6,162 nt of DNA from Deltaproteobacteria bacterium (GTDB taxonomy: Bacteria > Myxococcota > B64-G9): assembly GCA_030591745.1 (NCBI GenBank), contig JAUVAM010000264.1, positions 1 through 6,162 on the forward strand, read 5' to 3'. A program made the position numbers and the translations under genes. Positions 1-5,136 of the stretch are shown here, piece after piece (positions within the stretch are counted from its first letter, which is position 1; every line of letters begins with the position of its first letter). The notes beneath the pieces are model-generated. The model was not told the origin of the DNA and did not search any database. It saw only the letters and a program-made list of their open reading frames with translations.

Positions 1-1176
1 TCCCAATTGCTGTCCACTGCGAGCCGCCATCTGCTCAAATTTTTCATCGAGATCCTCGTCGTCGACCTCGATCTTCTTCTGCTCGGCCACGGTGGAGAGC
101 AACATGGCCGAACGAACCTCTCGCTCGGCCCGCTCTTCCATGTCCTTTCGCAGGCTTTCCCTACCGGCGGCCATCTTGCTGGCATCCACGCCCTGGTACT
201 GCATCAAATTCTCGATCTCGCGCACCATCGCATCCTGCTGCCGACTCACCATGGCTGACGGCACGGGGAAAGGATTGGCCTCGATGAGCTGGTCCACGAG
301 GTTCTTGCGCAACTCCCGGTCCGCTTCTTCTTCCAGGCGCTGCTGAATTTGAGCGTTGACCTTGGCTTTCAGCTCGTCCAGCTTGGTGACACCCTCCTGG
401 CCCAAATCTACCGCGAACTCATCATCCAGCTCGGGCAGCTCTTTCGTCTTCAGCGCCTTGAGTTCAACCTGGAAATTGATGGCCTGGCCGGCCAAATCAC
501 CATCCACGCCTTCCGAGGGCATGGTCAATTCAAAGCTTTTTTTCTCGCCCACCTTCATGCCCAGAACCTGGTCCTCAAAGCCGGGGATGGACTGGCCAGC
601 CCCCAGTTCCAGGGCATGGTCTTGGCGGCTGCCTCCCTCTAAGGGCTCATCATCCCGGCTGGCCTCATAGTCGATGATGGCCGTGTCCTCGTTCTTGGCT
701 TCGTCCCGGCCTTCGATGGGCACCAGCACGGAACGGCCTTCCCTGAGCCGGTTCAATTCGGTGTCCATCATCTCATCGGAAACCGTGGTATCAGCCTTCT
801 TCAACTCGAAACCCTCAAGCTTCTTCAACTCGATATCGGGTTGCACTTCCACCCGAGCCTTGTAGACAAAAGGCTTGCCTTGCTCGATTTGGCCGTGCTC
901 CAACTCGGGCCGCGCCACCGGGCGGATTTTGTTCTGGATCAAGGCAGCCTCGTAGCTGTCCTGGATCAAACGCTCAAGCGTTTCGTTTTCGACCCGGCGT
1001 CCATAGCGTTGCTTAAGCACAGCGCGGGGAATCTTGCCCTTGCGAAATCCGCTGATGCGCACTTCCTTGGCCAGACTCTTGTAGGCCGACTCCAGCTCCT
1101 CGGATACCATGGACCAGTCCAATTCCACGGTCAGGGTTCGATTCAAAGGATCAATGACTTCGACATCGCTCTTCAT
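1..1176 (-). CDS. tig: Trigger factor (ribosome-associated chaperone and peptidyl-prolyl isomerase), C-terminus cut by window edge
   Basis: Trigger factor binds the ribosome at the peptide exit tunnel and shields nascent chains in the cytoplasm; its middle domain is an FKBP-type prolyl isomerase. The frame is open from the ATG at 1176 to base 1, giving 392 codons of a protein that is usually about 430-450 residues. The ribosome-binding signature GFRKGKIP is at residues 43-50, followed by the typical QRYG. The FKBP-like domain spans about 155-245 and includes LGAGQSIPGFEDQVLGM (191-207). After it comes a charged, helix-rich C-terminal arm, as expected. A GAGG Shine-Dalgarno at 1184-1187 lies 7 nt from the ATG. 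The upstream barrel ORF ends only 13 nt before this start, so the two are probably cotranscribed. In many bacteria clpP and clpX follow tig; that side is outside the window. Family assignment is secure. Confidence 0.96.
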   Translation of the reverse strand, partial: MKSDVEVIDPLNRTLTVELDWSMVSEELESAYKSLAKEVRISGFRKGKIPRAVLKQRYGRRVENETLERLIQDSYEAALIQNKIRPVARPELEHGQIEQGKPFVYKARVEVQPDIELKKLEGFELKKADTTVSDEMMDTELNRLREGRSVLVPIEGRDEAKNEDTAIIDYEASRDDEPLEGGSRQDHALELGAGQSIPGFEDQVLGMKVGEKKSFELTMPSEGVDGDLAGQAINFQVELKALKTKELPELDDEFAVDLGQEGVTKLDELKAKVNAQIQQRLEEEADRELRKNLVDQLIEANPFPVPSAMVSRQQDAMVREIENLMQYQGVDASKMAAGRESLRKDMEERAEREVRSAMLLSTVAEQKKIEVDDEDLDEKFEQMAARSGQQLG

Positions 1177-1189
1177 GGCCCTACCTCAC

Positions 1190-1855
1190 TTAGAAGACAA
1201 ATCTCAATCCCCCCGAGATCACACCGGAAAAGACAAATTGTCCGGTGAGGGGGTCCTTGGTATAGCGTCCCTCGGCGTCTAAGGCAAGAGACAAAAAACG
1301 CCAGACCGGCCATTCCAATCCACTCCGCAGGCCGGCCCCAAAACCCATCTCGGGTTCAACGCTGGAGGAAGTCGACTGCTTGGTGATGCTCATGTATCGC
1401 AAACCAAAGCCCAAACCCACCGACAGACGCACGGGGCCCAGCCCGAAACGGCCGTCGAAACCCGCCAGGGCATCGAGCATGATGTATTCCGCGCCCAAAG
1501 GACTGGACCCGATGAACAAGTCCGTATCCAGCTTGATGAACAGACCAGGCCACCCCAACACGCGGCCCAGATTCCAGCCCAAATCCATGGTCAAGGCCGG
1601 TTGAATGCGGGCCCCTTTGAGCACCACAATCCCAGCCCCGGCCCCCAGCACAAAACGGTCCTTGACCAAGCGATTTTCCCTGTCCGACACGACCTGGGTG
1701 GGTTTGGGCGGGTCAGCCTCCCTTGGGACGGCCCGGGGCTTAACTGTCGTTGCAGGCTTCGGCCGAGGCTTGGACTGCTCGGGGGTGCGGGGCGGTTCTT
1801 CCACCGACAGACCAAAAGCCGAGTCCACATCCCCGTCGCCGGCGTTTTCGGGCAC
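1190..1855 (-). CDS. Predicted 8-stranded outer-membrane beta-barrel protein lacking its own signal peptide (probable 3' part of a split gene)
   Basis: From a GTG at 1855 this reads 221 residues. Residues 1-60 are a Pro/Lys/Glu-rich disordered linker. From about 67 to the end there are eight amphipathic stretches with alternating small or hydrophobic residues (about 67-81, 82-96, 104-117, 123-137, 141-155, 168-182, 186-199 and 205-221). The chain ends GGLRFVF, and a terminal aromatic residue is the usual barrel-assembly (BAM) recognition signal. This fits a small 8-stranded barrel of the OmpA/OmpW size class; I do not recognise a specific family. The start is doubtful: the GTG has only a weak purine-rich upstream region, and no signal peptide is present. 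The frame stays open upstream to a TGA at 2000-2002 through a Lys/Arg-rich stretch without an ATG. An exported barrel needs a signal sequence, so this is probably the C-terminal part of the protein that begins at 2433. tig follows after 13 nt. Confidence 0.72.
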   Translation of the reverse strand: MPENAGDGDVDSAFGLSVEEPPRTPEQSKPRPKPATTVKPRAVPREADPPKPTQVVSDRENRLVKDRFVLGAGAGIVVLKGARIQPALTMDLGWNLGRVLGWPGLFIKLDTDLFIGSSPLGAEYIMLDALAGFDGRFGLGPVRLSVGLGFGLRYMSITKQSTSSSVEPEMGFGAGLRSGLEWPVWRFLSLALDAEGRYTKDPLTGQFVFSGVISGGLRFVF

Positions 1856-1910
1856 CGATGGTTCTTCTAGCGGCAGATCCGTTTGAGAGGATTGTGTTTG
1901 GGGTTTGGGT

Positions 1911-2003
1911 TTAGTCTTTGGCTTCTTTTTTACGTTGCGGCGCCTTTTTTTTCTTTTTTTTCTTTTTCTTCGGCGTCGTTTTTTTTTTTTTTCTTTTAAT
2001 CAT
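1911..2003 (-). other. Third-frame Lys-rich bridge ORF across the homopurine junction
   Basis: In the third minus-strand frame an ATG at 2003, overlapping the stop of the upstream ORF, opens a 30-codon ORF ending at TAA 1911-1913. It encodes a Lys-rich peptide with TTP at 9-11, nine consecutive Lys at 12-20 and then APQRKKEAKD. Its codons (ACG, CCG, AAG, GCG, GCC, GAC) look like native GC-ending codons. The barrel frame over the same bases uses CGA, AGA and GTA. This suggests the original coding frame ran through here, joining the signal-peptide ORF to the barrel ORF. Shortening the run of six A (1926-1931) by one base would fuse this frame to the barrel frame. Losing one base just upstream of 2003 would fuse the signal-peptide ORF into it. 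It is unlikely to be an independent gene. Confidence 0.4.
1923..1997. repeat. Homopurine/homopyrimidine tract with homopolymer runs including 14 consecutive A/T
   Basis: On the plus strand, 1943-1971 is an uninterrupted pyrimidine run with two T8 blocks. After a short GC interruption, 1979-1992 is T14, followed by C and T4 up to 1997. T6 at 1926-1931 adds another run. On the transcribed minus strand these are A runs encoding Lys/Arg in two of the three frames. Runs this long are prone to replication slippage, transcriptional slippage and sequencing indels. They sit exactly where the two halves of the barrel gene change frame. Confidence 0.9.
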
Positions 2004-2433
2004 CCGCGGGCGGATCGGGCTGCAAGGGCACGGTCTCTATTGTATCGGAGGATGAGTCCTTGTCGGACGCCGGAATGGCCACCGTTTCCACGTCCAGCGA
2101 GGCATCAGCTGCGGGCTTCGCTACTGGAGCAGTTTCGGTTTCGGTGTCGGTGTCGATTTCGGTTTCATCTTCTGGTGGCAGATCCTCGTCCACTTCATCC
2201 CAGGCATCATCCCGCGCAACGGCTTCCGGCTGGTTCGTATTTTTCCTGCGCCGGGTCTCCACCGCTGGAGCCGGCTCGTCCGAATCCTCCGCGCCTTCTT
2301 CGCCCCACTTGGGATCCCAACCATCATTCTGGAAACTCATGCAAGCGGGCCACAAGAACAACCAGGCGAGCAGCAAAACAAAAATCCGTGCAAACAAACC
2401 CCAGGATTTTGATCTTGTCGACTTCACAGCCAA
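1996..2433 (-). CDS. Signal-peptide-bearing protein with long acidic disordered tail (probable 5' part of the barrel gene)
   Basis: This reads 145 residues. The N-terminus is a clear export signal: basic n-region (K4, R7, K9, R16), a hydrophobic core at about 17-28, then WPAC with Cys31. That cysteine could be a lipobox cysteine, but Trp at -3 and Pro at -2 are not canonical, so a type I signal or a membrane anchor is also possible. The rest is low-complexity and strongly acidic (many D/E/T/P, including a DTDTETET stretch at about 94-101) with no recognisable domain. A GAGGAG Shine-Dalgarno at 2439-2444 lies 5 nt from the TTG at 2433; a GTG at 2427 (11-nt spacing) is the alternative start. 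The stop TAA at 1996-1998 lies beside a long A-rich tract, and an ATG in another frame (2001-2003) overlaps it. The ORF has a signal but no folded domain, and the next ORF has a folded barrel but no signal, so they probably belong together. Confidence 0.68.
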   Translation of the reverse strand: MAVKSTRSKSWGLFARIFVLLLAWLFLWPACMSFQNDGWDPKWGEEGAEDSDEPAPAVETRRRKNTNQPEAVARDDAWDEVDEDLPPEDETEIDTDTETETAPVAKPAADASLDVETVAIPASDKDSSSDTIETVPLQPDPPADD

Positions 2434-2483
2434 GCCAACTCCTCAAGTATGGCAAGCGACATCTCTTCGCAGCCAAATCAACA

Positions 2484-2564
2484 TGCGAGAGGGGGGACTC
2501 GAACCCCCATGGCCAGGCCACCAGATCCTAAATCTGGCGCGTATACCAATTCCGCCACCCTCGC
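2484..2564 (-). tRNA. tRNA-Leu (anticodon UAG)
   Basis: A full class II cloverleaf reads on the minus strand. The acceptor stem GCGAGGG (5' end at 2564) pairs with CTCTCGC (2485-2491) with one G-U pair, and the discriminator is A (2484). The anticodon stem CCAGA/TCTGG encloses the loop TTTAGGA, giving anticodon UAG (bases 2528-2530), which decodes CUN leucine codons. The T-arm has stem GGGGG/CCCCC around loop TTCGAGT. A short extra arm lies between the anticodon and T arms, as in leucine tRNAs. CCA is not encoded and must be added after transcription. The next protein start on the same strand (2433) is 50 nt away with no terminator between, so this tRNA probably heads the operon that ends with tig. 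Confidence 0.96.
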
Positions 2565-2600
2565 TCATGGGGCCCACGCATCACCCCGTTTCATTGGCAG

Positions 2601-2629
2601 GTTATGCCATGAATTGGACTGGCAATCAA
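2601..2629 (-). promoter_or_regulatory. Predicted sigma-70 promoter for tRNA-Leu and the tig operon
   Basis: On the minus strand, TTGATT (2624-2629) and CATAAC (2601-2606) are separated by 17 nt. The -10 is preceded by TGG, an extended -10 motif. Transcription would start near 2594, about 30 nt before the mature tRNA-Leu 5' end. No other good promoter was seen between here and tig. Prediction by inspection only. Confidence 0.5.
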
Positions 2630-2670
2630 GTACCAAGAAGCCCTGAACGGGTACGACTTGATTTGGCAAC

Positions 2671-2699
2671 TTGCTTTGGCGATGCGCTTGGACTATGTT
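2671..2699 (+). promoter_or_regulatory. Predicted sigma-70 promoter for tRNA-Pro and the membrane protein gene
   Basis: TTGCTT (2671-2676) and TATGTT (2694-2699) are separated by 17 nt. Transcription would start about 6 nt before the tRNA-Pro 5' end at 2712. It is divergent from the tRNA-Leu promoter, with about 41 nt between the two -35 boxes. Prediction by inspection only. Confidence 0.5.
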
Positions 2700-2711
2700 C
2701 TTCCTCCTCAT

Positions 2712-2786
2712 CGGGGCGTAGCGCAGCATGGCTAGCGCACCTGCTTTGGGAGCAGGGGGTCGGCGGTTCGAATCCGCCCGCCCCGA
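2712..2786 (+). tRNA. tRNA-Pro (anticodon UGG)
   Basis: Complete cloverleaf: acceptor CGGGGCG (2712-2718) pairs with CGCCCCG (2779-2785), discriminator A at 2786. D stem GCGC/GCGC. Anticodon stem CCTGC/GCAGG around loop TTTGGGA, anticodon UGG at 2747-2749. T-arm GGCGG/CCGCC with loop TTCGAAT. CCA is not encoded. A T-rich stretch follows at 2787-2796, but it has no hairpin other than the tRNA itself. The membrane protein gene starts about 40 nt downstream on the same strand and has no promoter of its own that I can see. Confidence 0.97.
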
Positions 2787-2812
2787 TTTGTTTTTTGTTC
2801 AGCTGTCGCACC

Positions 2813-2817
2813 GGGAG
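2813..2817 (+). promoter_or_regulatory. Ribosome binding site deciding the TTG start of the membrane protein
   Basis: GGGAG at 2813-2817 lies 9 nt before the TTG at 2827. The in-frame ATG at 2728 lies inside the mature tRNA-Pro, so it cannot be the start, and the next in-frame ATG is about 90 codons into the protein. This is why TTG 2827 was chosen. Confidence 0.5.
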
Positions 2818-2826
2818 CCCCTCCCC

Positions 2827-4464
2827 TTGAACGAAGCCCAAGCCCAGCACAGCCCCTGGAAAAAACGAACGCCCTGGGTGGTGGGGGGCACGGCTTTGCT
2901 GCTGCTTTTGCTTCGCATTTTGCCCTACCAGACGGCCGAACTGGACTCAGAGAAAAACAACTTCTTGGGCTTTGCGTACTCCATTGAAGACAGCCTGCAA
3001 TACGCCGACTTCGTGGCCCAGGGTCGTGATGGCAAAATCCTCTTGTCCAACCATTTCAGCTTGGCCAAAGAAGATCCGCGGCTCATCATTCTGCCCATGA
3101 GCTTCATCGGGCGCATGGCCAAGGTCTTCGGCCTGTCGGTAGCCGGCGCCTGGCAATTGGCTCACGCCCTGCTGATTCTTGCCTTCGTGCTGGTCTGGTA
3201 CTGGTTTTTGGGCGCCTTCTTTACCAGTCCAGGAACAAGACTCTTCGCGTTTGTCTTCGTGCTGCTTGCGGGCGGCCTGGACGGCTGGGTTGTGCTCCTT
3301 GGGGATTTTTGGCCGGCGGCCTGGCAGCCGGTGCTCAAGCGAGCACTGTGGCCTGTCTTGGGCTGGACCCCAAGCATGACGATGTACAATCCACTGTACC
3401 TGGCTGGTTGGCTGGCGCTCTTGCCCATGCTGCGCGGATTGATGGAGGCATTAAACGGCAAGCGGCTCATGGGCTGGCTCGTGGGCCTGAGCCTGCCCCT
3501 CTTGTATCTTGTGCACGCCTATGATGCCGGCGTGCTGGTGGCCATCATCTGTCTCTTACCCCTGCATCCCCTGCTGCTCCGCTTAGAAGCACGACAAGCA
3601 AAGACTGTGGTACTCCAAATCCTGCCGGCCCTGGCCGGCCTGCCCGCGGTCGTGATCCTGGCCTGGTGGATGCTTGGCGATCCCCTCTTTGCCTTGGCCG
3701 TGGCCCAGGGCAACTCGGGCCTTTTCGTCTCGCCCCTTTTGTGGATGCTGGGCTTCGGCGGCATTTTGCTGGCAGCCGCCTACGGCCTTCGTCGAATAGG
3801 CGAAGCCGGCCCGCGAGCCATGTTGCTCTTCGCCTGGCTGTCGACTTCCGCCGCCTTCTCCTTTTCTCCCTTCTTCGAAGGGCGACACTTTTTGTACTTC
3901 GTCTCCCTGCCGTTGGGCATCGTGGCCGTAGATGGCCTGCTCTGGCTGAAAAAACGCATCCCCCTGGGGCGCAAAGCGACCGTGGCGGTCCTGGTCTTTG
4001 GATTGCTAGTCTTCGGCAACAGCCTGGTTCGGGTGGCGCAACGCGGCTTCGGTGTTCACAATCATGATCAACGACTCTACGCCCACAAGGCAGAGTTGCA
4101 GATGGCCGAGTTCATGAAAACCTTACCCAAAGGCGGCGTGCTCTGTTCGCGCCAAACGGGTAACTGGTTGCCCCATCGCAGTGGACGCCGGGTGGTCATG
4201 GGTCATTGGTTCATGACGCCGGATCTGGCCCAGCAAGCCCACCGATTCCGGCTCCTGGTCTCGCCAAAGACCAGCCCGAAAACACGGGATAAGCTGCTCT
4301 TGGCCAGCAAGGCCCGCTACCTCTTCTGGGGACCGCGGGAAGAAGCGCTTGGCGTGCGCCCAAGCCCCCATCACGTACGCTTGCTGCCCCTGAAAAAGAT
4401 CGGCCCCGTCTTTCTATTGGAGATTCGCCCGCCGCCTGCCCAACAGATCCCAAGCGCCCCCTGA
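2827..4464 (+). CDS. Multi-pass membrane protein resembling GT-C glycosyltransferases
   Basis: From TTG at 2827 this encodes 545 residues with roughly ten to eleven membrane segments (first about 17-33, then about 111-400) and a soluble C-terminal part (about 405-545). Features match uncharacterised bacterial membrane proteins of the GT-C type, which in known members transfer sugars from lipid-linked donors on the non-cytoplasmic face. The first periplasmic loop carries GFAYSIEDSLQYADFVAQG (48-66), with an acidic pair (E54, D55) where GT-C enzymes keep catalytic acids. HAYD at 230-233 resembles the HPYD motif seen in relatives. The C-terminal RQTGNWLPHRSGRRVVMGHW (442-461) also resembles a conserved stretch in such proteins. 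The acceptor and donor are unknown; cell-envelope glycan assembly is a reasonable inference. The protein could also be a relative without transferase activity. The short charged N-terminus before the first membrane segment supports the TTG start. It probably shares the tRNA-Pro transcript. Confidence 0.75.
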   Translation: MNEAQAQHSPWKKRTPWVVGGTALLLLLLRILPYQTAELDSEKNNFLGFAYSIEDSLQYADFVAQGRDGKILLSNHFSLAKEDPRLIILPMSFIGRMAKVFGLSVAGAWQLAHALLILAFVLVWYWFLGAFFTSPGTRLFAFVFVLLAGGLDGWVVLLGDFWPAAWQPVLKRALWPVLGWTPSMTMYNPLYLAGWLALLPMLRGLMEALNGKRLMGWLVGLSLPLLYLVHAYDAGVLVAIICLLPLHPLLLRLEARQAKTVVLQILPALAGLPAVVILAWWMLGDPLFALAVAQGNSGLFVSPLLWMLGFGGILLAAAYGLRRIGEAGPRAMLLFAWLSTSAAFSFSPFFEGRHFLYFVSLPLGIVAVDGLLWLKKRIPLGRKATVAVLVFGLLVFGNSLVRVAQRGFGVHNHDQRLYAHKAELQMAEFMKTLPKGGVLCSRQTGNWLPHRSGRRVVMGHWFMTPDLAQQAHRFRLLVSPKTSPKTRDKLLLASKARYLFWGPREEALGVRPSPHHVRLLPLKKIGPVFLLEIRPPPAQQIPSAP

Positions 4465-4479
4465 TCCGTCAAATCTGAA

Positions 4480-4500
4480 GAATACAGGCATGCTGTATTC
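4480..4500. repeat. Short perfect inverted repeat downstream of the membrane protein gene
   Basis: GAATACAG (4480-4487) and CTGTATTC (4493-4500) form an 8-bp stem with a 5-nt loop, 16 nt after the stop codon. Neither strand has a T run on its 3' side, so it is not a standard intrinsic terminator. It could stabilise the 3' end of the transcript or be an operator for the promoter that follows about 25 nt later. Confidence 0.55.
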
Positions 4501-4524
4501 TCAAAAAAGTGACGATCATCACCC

Positions 4525-4551
4525 TTGCGAGTCGACGCAGCGTGGTATACT
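4525..4551 (+). promoter_or_regulatory. Predicted extended -10 promoter for the small cysteine-containing protein gene
   Basis: TATACT at 4546-4551 is preceded by TGG, an extended -10 motif, and a weaker TTGCGA at 4525-4530 lies 15 nt upstream. Transcription would begin near 4558, about 30 nt before the ATG at 4587. The good -10 and short leader suggest this gene is transcribed independently of the membrane protein gene. Confidence 0.6.
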
Positions 4552-4586
4552 TTTTTTGATGCTGTGGGAATCAGGGGGGAGCAAAA

Positions 4587-4994
4587 ATGGTCAAAGGATC
4601 CGAGTTACCGGAGGGAAGCCGTTGCCTGCTTTTTCGGTCGGCGCAACGAGAGGTTCAGGTGGAGCCCGCCGACGAAGAGGGATGGCAGGTGCTGGCCTTA
4701 CCGAGAGGGGGCGTGGCCGCCCATGCCCAAATCCCAACCGCCAAGCTGGGCAGCACGGTCGTACAAAAGCTGGCGCTGGAAAGCGAGATCCCGGCCTCCG
4801 GTCTGCCCATCGAATTCGAAAGCCGGCGAGCCTTGGGTTTCATCCGACGCAGCACCTACCCCGCCAACGACTGGATCTGGAACTTCGACGTGCGCTGCCC
4901 CGACGGCTCGGAAAACTGCCGCGGTCAAGAATCCAGTCTGGCCCAAGCCATCGAATCCTGTGCCAGGGCCTGCCTGAAATACGAACGAGAGTGA
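4587..4994 (+). CDS. Small cysteine-containing protein of unknown function
   Basis: 135 residues, starting at an ATG with a strong Shine-Dalgarno (GGGGGGAG at 4574-4581, 5 nt spacing). No signal peptide or membrane segment, so probably cytoplasmic. I do not recognise the family. The first 90 residues look like a compact mixed alpha/beta fold, with alternating hydrophobics at 21-45. The C-terminal third holds four of the five cysteines: C104, C111, C125 and C129, spaced C-x6-C-x13-C-x3-C. The last two lie in a predicted helix (SLAQAIESCARACLKYERE). This could be a metal site or disulfides, but the spacing is not a standard zinc ribbon. The NDWIWNFDVRCPDGSENC segment (94-111) is the most distinctive. 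It sits alone behind its own promoter; the tRNA-Arg promoter begins immediately after its stop. Confidence 0.8.
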   Translation: MVKGSELPEGSRCLLFRSAQREVQVEPADEEGWQVLALPRGGVAAHAQIPTAKLGSTVVQKLALESEIPASGLPIEFESRRALGFIRRSTYPANDWIWNFDVRCPDGSENCRGQESSLAQAIESCARACLKYERE

Positions 4995-4995
4995 G

Positions 4996-5025
4996 TTGAC
5001 TTGCCCCGACGCCTCAGTGTAAACA
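4996..5025 (+). promoter_or_regulatory. Predicted sigma-70 promoter for tRNA-Arg and the lipoprotein gene
   Basis: TTGACT (4996-5001) and TAAACA (5020-5025) are separated by 18 nt. The -35 begins right after the stop of the small protein gene. A start near 5032 would leave a leader of about 9 nt before the mature tRNA. An alternative pair, TTGCCC (5001) and CATATC (5024), is weaker. Confidence 0.45.
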
Positions 5026-5040
5026 TATCCACCGTGACAT

Positions 5041-5114
5041 GCGCCTGTAGCTCAGCTGGATAGAGCAGCGGCCTTCTAAGCCGCAGGCCATAGGTTCGAG
5101 TCCTATCAGGCGCG
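5041..5114 (+). tRNA. tRNA-Arg (anticodon UCU)
   Basis: Complete cloverleaf: acceptor GCGCCTG (5041-5047) pairs with CAGGCGC (5107-5113), discriminator G at 5114. The anticodon stem GCGGC/GCCGC encloses loop CTTCTAA, anticodon UCU at 5075-5077, decoding AGA and AGG arginine codons. T-arm ATAGG/CCTAT with loop TTCGAGT. CCA is not encoded. Seven T follow directly (5115-5121). The tRNA's 3' stem plus this T run could attenuate transcription, but no separate hairpin exists. The lipoprotein ATG is 22 nt downstream. Confidence 0.97.
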
Positions 5115-5136
5115 TTTTTTTGAAAAAGAGGGTCCC

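Noticed and set aside
841..1248. Plus-strand open frame of 135 codons opposite tig
   Set aside because: The tig frame on the minus strand has conserved family motifs; this is its antisense shadow.
1990..2010. Classical -1 ribosomal frameshift heptamer joining the two barrel-gene halves
   Set aside because: The T-TAA-AAG sequence contains the stop itself in the incoming frame, so the usual X-XXY-YYZ slip cannot occur before termination.
1905..2531. Plus-strand open frame of 208 codons with Phe/Arg-rich start
   Set aside because: Its start is the complement of the poly-A/Lys tract and it ends inside tRNA-Leu; no coding signature.
2787..2796. T-rich stretch after tRNA-Pro as a terminator
   Set aside because: It is interrupted by G and has no separate GC-rich hairpin; the downstream gene appears to rely on read-through.
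2728..2826. ATG at 2728 as start of the membrane protein
   Set aside because: It lies within the mature tRNA-Pro sequence, so the first 33 codons would be tRNA; TTG 2827 with a ribosome site is the better start.
2060..2830. Long plus-strand open frame (256 codons) opposite the signal-peptide ORF and crossing both tRNAs
   Set aside because: It runs antisense through tRNA-Leu and through tRNA-Pro, and its Ser-rich low-complexity sequence is the mirror of the acidic repeats on the other strand.
5115..5121. T7 after tRNA-Arg as a dedicated intrinsic terminator
   Set aside because: The only hairpin before it is the tRNA itself, and the lipoprotein gene 22 nt downstream has no other promoter; attenuation is possible but a true terminator is not supported.
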